Assembly: GCA_963556195.1 (NCBI GenBank) | Contig: CAUVYP010000244.1 | Span: 1,984,001 to 2,048,000, forward strand | Origin: Sepiola atlantica | Taxonomy: Eukaryota; Mollusca; Cephalopoda; Sepiida; Sepiolidae | DNA: 64,000 bases | Direction of reading: 5' to 3' | Part shown: positions 52,550 through 62,594 of the stretch, in pieces | How positions within the stretch are numbered: position 1 is the first letter of the stretch | How the letters are laid out: each line of letters starts with the position of its first letter | Translations under genes and position numbers: made by a program | Notes under the pieces: generated by a model | The model's input: the letters and a program-made list of their open reading frames with translations, nothing else | Databases searched by the model: none | Told to the model about the DNA's origin: nothing

Positions 52550-53479
52550 GCGCGTTTTAAAGTTGATATCGCTTTTGTTTATAACTTCCACATTTATTCG
52601 AATTGTGCCACGAAACTTTGCAGACAGTCGCGGAGACACATTTTCTACTGAAGTACCAAGTTTCAGAAGTGCAGCTCTTGTACTGCCGGAGATATGTCGA
52701 TACAAACTGAATACGCAAAACATCAACAAAATTTAGCGCGTTTTAAAGTTGATATCGCTTTTGTTTATAACTTCCACATTTATTCGAATTGTGCAACGAA
52801 ACTTTGCAGACAGTCTCGAATAGGCCTTTTCTACTGAAGTACCAAGTTTCAGAAGTGCAGCTCTTGTACTGCCGGATATATGTCGATACAAACTGAATAC
52901 GCAAAACATCAACAAAATTTAGCGCGTTTTAAAGTTGATATCGCTTTTGTTTATAACTTCCACATTTATTCGAATTGTGCCACGAAACTTTGCAGACAGT
53001 CGCGGAGACACATTTTCTACTGAAGTACCAAGTTTCAGAAGTGCAGCTGTTGTACTGCCGGAGATATGTCGATACAAACTGAATACGCAAAACATCAACA
53101 AGATTTAGCGCGTTTTAAAGTTGATATCGCTTTTCTTTATAACTTCCACATTTATTCGAATTGTGCAACGAAACTTTGCAGACAGTCTCGAATAGGCCTT
53201 TTCTACTGAGGTACCAAGTTTCAGAAGTGCAGCTCTTGTACTGCCGGAGATATGTCGATACAAACTGAATACGCAAAACGCTAACAAAATTTAGCGCGTT
53301 TTAAAGTTGATATCGCTTTTGTTTATAACTTCCACATTTATTCGAATTGTGCCACGAAACTTTGCAGACAGTCGCGGAGACACATTGTCTACTGAAGTAC
53401 CAAGTATCAGAAGTGCATCTCTTGTACTGCCGGAGATATGTCGATACAAACTGAATACGCAAAACATCAACAAAATTTA
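52550..53479. repeat. 5-monomer unit nested in I1, second copy
   Basis: This is the tandem 930-bp repeat of the preceding unit. It lacks that unit's private changes and is closer to the unit at 47900-48829. That suggests the preceding copy is the more diverged one, or that the changes arose after the 5-mer duplication but before the 24-mer duplication, since I2 carries the same pair. Confidence 0.82.
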
Positions 53480-53851
53480 GCGCGTTTTAAAGTTGATATC
53501 GCTTTTGTGTATAACTTCCACATTTATTCGAATTGTGCAACGAAACTTTGCAGACAGTCTCAAATAGGCCTTTTCTACTGAAGTACCAAGTTTCAGAAGT
53601 GCAGCTCTTGTACTGCCGGAGATATGTCGATACAAACTGAATACGCAAAACATCAACAAAATTTAGCGCGTTTTAATGTTGATATCGCTTTTGTTTATAA
53701 CTTCCACATTTATTCGAATTGTGCCACGAAACTTTGCAGACAGTCTCGAATAGGCCTTGGCTACTGAAGTACCAAGTTTCAGAAGTGCAGCTCTTGTACT
53801 GCCGGAGATATGTCGATACAAACTGAATACGCAAATCATCAACAAAATTTA

Positions 53852-56800
53852 GCGCGTTTTAATGTTGATATCGCTTTTGTTTATAACTTCCACATTTATT
53901 CGAATTGTGCAACGAAACTTTGCAGACAGTCTCGAATAGGCCTTTTCTACTGAAGTACCAAGTTTCAGAAGTGCAGCTCTTGTACTACCGGAGATATGTC
54001 GATACAAACTGAATACGCAAAACATCAACAAAATTTAGCGCGTTTTAAAGTTGATATCGCTTTTGTTTATAACTTCCACATTTATTCGAATTGTGCCACG
54101 AAACTTTGCAGACAGTCGCGGAGACACATTTTCTACTGAAGTACCAAGTTTCAGAAGTGCAGCTCTTGTACTGCCGGAGATATGTCGATACAAACTGAAT
54201 ACGCAAAACATCAACAAAATTTAGCGCGTTTTAAAGTTGATATCGCTTTTGTTTATAACTTCCACATTTATTCGAATTGTGCAACGAAACTTTGCAGACA
54301 GTCTCGAATAGGCCTTTTCTACTGAGGTACCAAGTTTCAGAAGTGCAGCTCTTGTACTGCCGGAGATATGTCGATACAAACTGAATACGCAAAACATCAA
54401 CAAAATTTAGCGCGTTTTAAAGTTGATATCGCTTTTGTTTATAACTTCCACATTTATTCGAATTGTGCAACGAAACTTTGCAGACAGTCTCGAATAGGCC
54501 TTTTCTACTAAAGTACCAAGTTTCAGAAGTGCAGCTCTTGTACTGCCGGAGATATGTCGATACAAACTGAATACGCAAAACATCAACAAAATTTAGCGCG
54601 TTTTAAAGTTGATATCGCTTTTGTGTATAACTTCCACATTTATTCGAATTGTGCAACGAAACTTTGCAGACAGTCTCGAATAGGCCTTTTCTACTGAAGT
54701 ACCAAGTTTCAGAAGTGCAGCTCTTGTACTGCCGGAGATATGTCGATACAAACTGAATACGCAAAACATCAACAAAATTTAGCGCGTTTTAAAGTTGATA
54801 TCGCTTTTGTTTATAACTTCCACATTTATTCGAATTGTGCAACGAACCTTTGCTAACAGTCTCGAATAGGCCTTTTCTACTGAGGTACCAAGTTTCAGAA
54901 GTGCAGCTCTTGTACTGCCGGAGATATGTCGATACAAACTGAATACGCAAAACATCAACAAAATTTAGCGCGTTTTAAAGTTGATATCGCTTTTGTTTAT
55001 AACTTCCACATTTATTCGAATTGTGCAACGAAACTTTGCAGACAGTCTCGAATAGGCCTTTTCTACTAAAGTACCAAGTTTCAGAAGTGCAGCTCTTGTA
55101 CTGCCGGAGATATGTCGATACAAACTGAATACGCAAAACATCAACAAAATTTAGCGCGTTTTAAAGTTGATATCGCTTTTGTTTATAACTTCCACATTTA
55201 TTCGAATTGTGCAACGAAACTTTGCAGACAGTCTCGAATAGGCTTTTTCTACTGAAGTACCAAGTTTCAGAAGTGCAGCTCTTGTACTGCCGGAGATATG
55301 TCGATACAAACTGAATACGCAAAACATCAACAAAATTTAGCGCGTTTTAAAGTTGATATCGCTTTTGTTTATAACTTCCACATTTATTCGAATTGTGCCA
55401 CGAAACTTTGCAGACAGTCGCGGAGACACATGTTCTACTGAAGTACCAAGTTTCAGAAGTGCAGCTGTTGTACTGCCGGAGATATGTCGATACAAACTGA
55501 ATACGCAAAACATCAACAAAATTTAGCGCGTTTTAAAGTTGATATCGCTTTTGTTTATAACTTCCACATTTATTCGAATTGTGCAACGAAACTTTGCAGA
55601 CAGTCTCGAATAGGCCTTTTCTACTGAGGTACCAAGTTTCAGAAGTGCAGCTCTTGTACTGCCGGAGATATGTCGATACAAACTGAATACGCAAAACATC
55701 AACAAAATTTAGCGCGTTTTAAAGTTGATATCGCTTTTGTTTATAACTTCCACATTTATTCGAATTGTGCAACGAAACTTTGCAGACAGTCTCGAATAGG
55801 CCTTTTCTACTAAAGTACCAAGTTTCAGAAGTGCAGCTCTTGTACTGCCGGAGATATGTCGATACAAACTGAATACGCAAAACATCAACAAAATTTAGCG
55901 CGTTTTAAAGTTGATACTGCTTTTGTTTATAACTTCCACATTTATTCGAATTGTGCAACGAAACTTTGCAGACAGTCTCAGATAAGCCTTTTCTACTAAA
56001 GTACCAAGTTTCAGAAGTGCAGCTCTTGTACTGCCGGAGATATGTCGATACAAACTGAATACGCAAAACATCAACAAAATTTAGCGCGTTTTAAAGTTGA
56101 TATCGCTTTTGTTTATAACTTCCACATTTATTCGAATTGTGCCACGAAACTTTGCAGACAGTCGCGGAGACACATTTTCTACTGAAGTACCAAGTTTCAG
56201 AAGTGCAGCTCTTGTACTGCCGGAGATATGTCGATACAAACTGAATACGCAAAACATCAACAAAATTTAGCGCGTTTTAAAGTTGATATCGCTTTTGTTT
56301 ATAACTTCCACATTTATTCGAATTGTGCAACGAAACTTTGCAGACAGTCTCGAATAGGCCTTTTCTACTGAAGTACCAAGTTTCAGAAGTGCAGCTCTTT
56401 TACTGCCGGATATATGTCGATACAAACTGAATACGCAAAACATCAACAAAATTTAGCGCGTTTTAAAGTTGATATCGCTTTTGTTTATAACTTCCACATT
56501 TATTCGAATTGTGCCACGAAACTTTGCAGACAGTCGCGGAGACACATTTTCTACTGAAGTACCAAGTTTCAGAAGTGCAGCTGTTGTACTGCCGGAGATA
56601 TGTCGATACAAACTGAATACGCAAAACATCAACAAGATTTAGCGCGTTTTAAAGTTGATATCGCTTTTCTTTATAACTTCCACATTTATTCGAATTGTGC
56701 AACGAAACTTTGCAGACAGTCTCGAATAGGCCTTTGCTACTGAGGTACCAAGTTTCAGAAGTGCAGCTCTTGTACTGCCGGAGATATGTCGATACAAACT

Positions 56801-58315
56801 GAATACGCAAAACGCTAACAAAAATTAGCGCGTTTTAAAGTTGATATCGCTTTTGTTTATAACTTCCACATTTATTCGCATTGTGCCACGAAACTTTGCA
56901 GACAGTCGCGGAGACACATTGTCTACTGAAGTACCAAGTATCAGAAGTGCATCTCTTGTACTGCCGGAGATATGTCGATACAAACTGAATACGCAAAACA
57001 TCAACGAAATTTAGCGCGTTTTAAAGTTGATATCGCTTTTGTTTATAACTTCCACATTTATTCGAATTGTGCCACGAAACTTTGCAGACAGTCGCGGAGA
57101 CACATTTTCTACTGAAGTACCAAGTTTCAGAAGTGCAGCTCTTGTACTGCCGGAGATATGTCGATACAAACTGAATACGCAAAACATCAACAAAATTTAG
57201 CGCGTTTTAAAGTTGATATCGCTTTTGTTTATAACTTCCACATTTATTCGAATTGTGCAACGAAACTTTGCAGACAGTCTCGAATAGGCCTTTTCTACTG
57301 AAGTACCAAGTTTCAGAAGTGCAGCTCTTGTACTGCCGGATATATGTCGATACAAACTGAATACGCAAAACATCAACAAAATTTAGCGCGTTTTAAAGTT
57401 GATATCGCTTTTGTTTATAACTTCCACATTTATTCGAATTGTGCCACGAAACTTTGCAGACAGTCGCGGAGACACATTTTCTACTGAAGTACCAAGTTTC
57501 AGAAGTGCAGCTGTTGTACTGCCGGAGATATGTCGATACAAACTGAATACGCAAAACATCAACAAGATTTAGCGCGTTTTAAAGTTGATATCGCTTTTCT
57601 TTATAACTTCCACATTTATTCGAATTGTGCAACGAAACTTTGCAGACAGTCTCGAATAGGCCTTTTCTACTGAGGTACCAAGTTTCAGAAGTGCAGCTCT
57701 TGTACTGCCGGAGATATGTCGATACAAACTGAATACGCAAAACGCTAACAAAATTTAGCGCGTTTTAAAGTTGATATCGCTTTTGTTTATAACTTCCACA
57801 TTTATTCGAATTGTGCCACGAAACTTTGCAGACAGTCGCGGAGACACATTGTCTACTGAAGTACCAAGTATCAGAAGTGCATCTCTTGTACTGCCGGAGA
57901 TATGTCGATACAAACTGAATACGCAAAACATCAACAAAATTTAGCGCGTTTTAAAGTTGATATCGCTTTTGTGTATAACTTCCACATTTATTCGAATTGT
58001 GCAACGAAACTTTGCAGACAGTCTCAAATAGGCCTTTTCTACTGAAGTACCAAGTTTCAGAAGTGCAGCTCTTGTACTGCCGGAGATATGTCGATACAAA
58101 CTGAATACGCAAAACATCAACAAAATTTAGCGCGTTTTAATGTTGATATCGCTTTTGTTTATAACTTCCACATTTATTCGAATTGTGCCACGAAACTTTG
58201 CAGACAGTCTCGAATAGGCCTTGGCTACTGAAGTACCAAGTTTCAGAAGTGCAGCTCTTGTACTGCAGGAGATATGTCGATACAAACTGAATACGCAAAA
58301 CATCAACAAAATTTA
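53852..58315. repeat. 24-monomer higher-order repeat, copy I2
   Basis: This is the tandem copy of I1 at offset exactly +4464. All the listed rare markers recur, for example AACCTTTGCTAACAG at 54846-54860, GATACTGC near 55915, CTCAGATAAGCC near 55977 and TTCGCATTG near 56876. Across the central 23 monomers I saw no difference in conceptual translation. Differences appear only at the ends: GTTTTAATGTTG near 53862 against GTTTTGAAGTTG in I1 near 49396, AAATCATC in I1 near 53834, and GCAGGAG near 58266. A very recent duplication fits best; an assembly duplication is possible. Confidence 0.9.
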
Positions 58316-59432
58316 GCGCGTTTTAAAGTTGATATCGCTTTTGTTTATAACTTCCACATTTATTCGAATTGTGCAACGAAACTTTGCAGACAGTCCTGAA
58401 TAGGCCTCATCTACTGAAGTACCAAGTTTCAGAAGTGCAGCTCTTGTACTGCCGGAGATATGTCGATACAAACTGAATACGCAAAACATCAACAAGATTT
58501 AGCGCGTTTTAAAGTTGATATCGCTTTTAGTTTATAACTTCCACATTTATTCGAATTGTGCAACGAAACGTTGCAGACAGTCGCGGAGACACATTTTCGA
58601 CTGAAGTACCAAGTTTCAGAAGTGCAGCTCTTGTACTGCCGGAGATATGTCGATACAAACTGAATACGCAAAACATCAACAAAATTGAGCGCGTTTTAAA
58701 GTTGATATCGCTTTTGTTTATAACTTCCACATTTATTCGAATTGTGCAACGAAACTTTGCAGACAGTCTCGAATAGGCCTTTTCTACTGAGGTACCAAGT
58801 TTCAGAAGTGCAGCTCTAGTACTGCCGGAGATATGTCGATACAAACTGAATACGCAAAACATCAACAAAATTTAGCGCGTTTTAAAGTTGATATCGCTTT
58901 TGTTTATAACTTCCACATTTATTCGAATTGTGCAACGAAACTTTGCAGACAGTCTCGAATAGGCCTTTTCTACTAAAGTACCAAGTTTCAGAAGTGCAGC
59001 TCTTGTACTGCCGGAGATATGTCGATACAAACTGAATACGCAAAACATCAACAACATTTTGCGCGTTTTGAAGTTGATATCGCTTTTGTTAATAACTTCC
59101 ACATTTATTCGAATTGTGCAACGAAACTTTGCAGACAGTCTCGAATAGGCCTTTTCTACTGAAGTACCAAGTTTCAGAAGTGCAGCTCTTGTACTACCGG
59201 AGATATGTCGATACAAACTGAATACGCAAAACATCAACAAAATTTAGCGCGTTTTAAAGTTGATATCGCTTTTGTTTATAACTTCCACATTTATTCGAAT
59301 TGTGCCACGAAACTTTGCAGACAGTCGCGGAGACACATTTTCTACTGAAGTACCAAGTTTCAGAAGTGAAGCTCTTGTACTGCCGGAGATATGTCGATAC
59401 AAACTGAATACGCAAAACATCAACAAAATTTA
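58316..59432. repeat. Junction segment with T-class and 49-kb-type monomers
   Basis: A T-class monomer (box at 58395) is followed by a GAAACGTTGC G-class monomer, as in the 13.7-29 kb region. That monomer holds a one-base insertion in CGCTTTTAGTTTATAAC at 58522-58538, the last indel in the window. From about 58690 the order matches 49.0-49.7 kb (CTCTAGTACTG near 58813 and 49142; GTTTTGAAG near 59066 and 49394; ACTACCGG near 59193 and 49522). A private string, ACAACATTTTGCGCG, sits near 59051. Confidence 0.75.
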
Positions 59433-62400
59433 GCGCGTTTTAAAGTTGATATCGCTTTTGTTTATAACTTCCACATTTATTCGAATTGTGCAACGAAACT
59501 TTGCAGACAGTCTCGAATAGGCCTTTTCTACTGAGGTACCAAGTTTCAGAAGTGCAGCTCTTGTACTGCCGGAGATATGTCGATACAAACTGAATACGCA
59601 AAACATCAACAAAATTTAGCGCGTTTTAAAGTTGATATCGCTTTTGTTTATAACTTCCACATTTATTCGAATTGTGCAACGAAACTTTGCAGACAGTCTC
59701 AAATAGGCCTTTTCTACTGAGGTACCAAGTTTCAGAAGTGCAGCTCTTGTACTGCCGGAGATATGTCGATACAAACTGAATACGCAAAACATCAACAAAA
59801 TTTAGCGCGTTTTAAAGTTGATATCGCTTTTGTTTATAACTTCCACATTTATTCGAATTGTGCAACGAAACTTTGCAGACAGTCTCCAATAGGCCTTTTC
59901 TACTAAAGTACCAAGTTTCAGAAGTGCAGCTCTTGTACTGCCGGAGATATGTCGATACAAACTGAATACGCAAAACATCAACAAAATTTAGCGCGTTTTA
60001 AAGTTGATATCGCTTTTGTGTATAACTTCCACATTTATTCGAATTGTGCAACGAAACTTTACAGACAGTCTCGAATAGGCCTTTTCTACTGAAGTACCAA
60101 GTTTCAGAAGTGCAGCTCTTGTACTGCCGGAGATATGTCGATACAAACTGAATACGCAAAACATCAACAAAATTTAGCGCGTTTTAAAGTTGATATCGCT
60201 TTTGTTTATAACTTCCACATTTATTCGAATTGTGCAACGAACCTTTGCAGACAGTCTCGAATAGGCCTTTTCTACTGAGGTACCAAGTTTCAGAAGTACA
60301 GCTCTTGTACTGCCGGAGATATGTCGATACAAACTGAATACGCAAAACATCAACAAAATTTAGCGCGTTTTAAAGTTGATATCGCTTTTGTTTATAACTT
60401 CCACATTTATTCGAATTGTGCAACGAAACTTTGCAGACAGTCTCGAATAAGCCTTTTCTACTAAAGTACCAAGTTTCAGAAGTGCAGCTCTTGTACTGCC
60501 GGAGATATGTCGATACAAACTGAATACGCAAAACATCAACAAAATTTAGCGCGTTTTAAAGTTGATATCGCTTTTGTTTATAACTTCCACATTTATTCGA
60601 ATTGTGCAACGAAACTTTGCAGACAGTCTCGAATAGGCTTTTTCTACTGAAGTACCAAGTTTCAGAAGTGCAGCTCTTGTACTGCCGGAGATATGTCGAT
60701 ACAAACTGAATACGCAAAACATCAACAAAATTTAGCGCGTTTTAAAGTTGATATCGCTTTTGTGTATAACTTCCACATTTATTCGAATTGTGCAACGAAA
60801 CTTTGCAGACAGTCTCGAATAGGCCTTTTCTACTGAAGTACCAAGTTTCAGAAGTGCAGCTCTTGTACTGCCGGAGATATGTCGATACAAACTGAATACG
60901 CAAAACATCAACAAAATTTAGCGCGTTTTAAAGTTGATATCGCTTTTGTTTATAACTTCCACATTTATTCGAATTGTGCAACGAACCTTTGCAGACAGTC
61001 TCGAATAGGCCTTTACTACTGAGGTACCAAGTTTCAGAAGTGCAGCTCTTGTACTGCCGGAGATATGTCGATACAAACTGAATACGCAAAACATCAACAA
61101 AATTTAGCGCGTTTTAAAGTTAATATCGCTTTTGTTTATAACTTCCACATTTATTCGAATTGTTCAACGAAACTTTGCAGACAGTCTCGAATAGGCCTTT
61201 TCTACTAAAGTACCAAGTTTCAGAAGTGCAGCTTTTGTACTGCCGGAGATATGTCGATACAAACTGAATACGCAAAACATCAACAAAATTTAGCGCGTTT
61301 TAAAGTTGATATCGCTTTTGTTTATAACTTCCACATTTATTCGAATTGTGCAACGAAACTTTGCAGACAGTCTCGAATAGGCCTTTTCTACTGAAGTACC
61401 AAGTTTCAGAAGTGCAGCTCTTGTACTGCCGGAGATATGTCGATACAAACTGAATACGCAAAACATCAACAAAATTTAGCGCGTTTTAAAGTTGATATCG
61501 CTTTTGTTTATAACTTCCACATTTATTCGAATTGTGCAACGAACCTTTGCAGACAGTCTCGAATAGGCCTTTTCTACTGAGGTACCAAGTTTCAGAAGTG
61601 CAGCTTTTGTACTGCCGGAGATATGTCGATACAAACTGAATACGCAAAACATCAACAAAATTTAGCGCGTTTTAAAGTTGATATCGCTTTTGTTTATAAC
61701 TTCCACATTTATTCGAATTGTGCAACGAAACTTTGCAGACAGTCTCGAATAGGCCTTTTCTACTAAAGTACCAAGTTTCAGAAGTGCAGCTCTTGTACTG
61801 CCGGAGATATGTCGATACAAACTGAATACGCAAAACATCAACAAAATTTAGCGCGTTTTAAAGTTGATATCGCTTTTGTTTATAACTTCCACATTTATTC
61901 GAATTGTGCAACGAAACTTTGCAGACAGTCTCGAATAGGCTTTTTCTACTGAAGTACCAAGTTTCAGCAGTGCAGCTCTTGTACTGCCGGGGATATGTCG
62001 ATACAAACTGAATACGCAAAACATCAACAAAATTTAGCGCGTTTTAAAGTTGATATCGCTTTTGTTTATAACTTCCACATTTATTCGAATTTTGCAACGA
62101 ACCTTTGCAGACAGTCTCGAATAGGCCTTTACTACTGAGGTACCAAGTTTCAGAAGTGCAGCTCTTGTACTGCCGGAGATATGTCGATACAAACTGAATA
62201 CGCAAAACATCAACAAAATTTAGCGCGTTTTAAAGTTGATATCGCTTTTGTTTATAACTTCCACATTTATTCGAATTGTGCAACGAAACTTTGCAGACAG
62301 TCTCGAATAGGCCTTTTCTACTAAAGTACCAAGTTTCAGAAGTGCAGCTCTTGTACTGCCGGAGATATGTCGATACAAACTGAATACGCAAAACATCAAC

Positions 62401-62594
62401 AAAATTTAGCGCGTTTTAAAGTTGATATCGCTTTTGTTTATAACTTCCACATTTATTCGAATTGTGCAACGAAACTTTGCAGACAGTCTCAAATAGGCTT
62501 TTTCTACTGAAGTACCAAGTTTCAGAAGTGCAGCTCTTGTACTGCCGGAGATATGTCGATACAAACTGAATACGCAAAACATCAACAAAATTTA
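59433..62594. repeat. Seventeen consecutive S-class monomers with 4-mer and 3-mer expansions
   Basis: No G- or T-class monomer occurs over 17 copies, the longest single-class run I found. Inside it, AACGAACCTTTGCAG monomers occur near 60238, 60982, 61540 and 62098, spaced 4, 3 and 3 monomers. Around them the order GAGG, AAAG, GAAG (before GTACC) repeats as a 558-bp 3-mer at about 60921-61478, 61479-62036 and 62037-62594. The order is related to 54.2-55.3 kb of unit I2. Confidence 0.82.

Larger units (their letters stand above)
49388..53851. repeat. 24-monomer higher-order repeat, copy I1
   Basis: The unit is 4464 bp, exactly 24 x 186, with no net indel. Markers in order are ACTACCGGAG near 49522, GTGTATAAC near 50160, AACCTTTGCTAACAG at 50382-50396, GGCTTTTTC near 50778, GATACTGC near 51451, CTCAGATAAGCC near 51513, TTTTCTTTATAAC near 52203, AACGCTAACAAAAATT near 52348, TTCGCATTG near 52412 and GGCCTTGGCTAC near 53756. 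It contains two tandem copies of a 5-mer (see separate entries). Confidence 0.9.
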
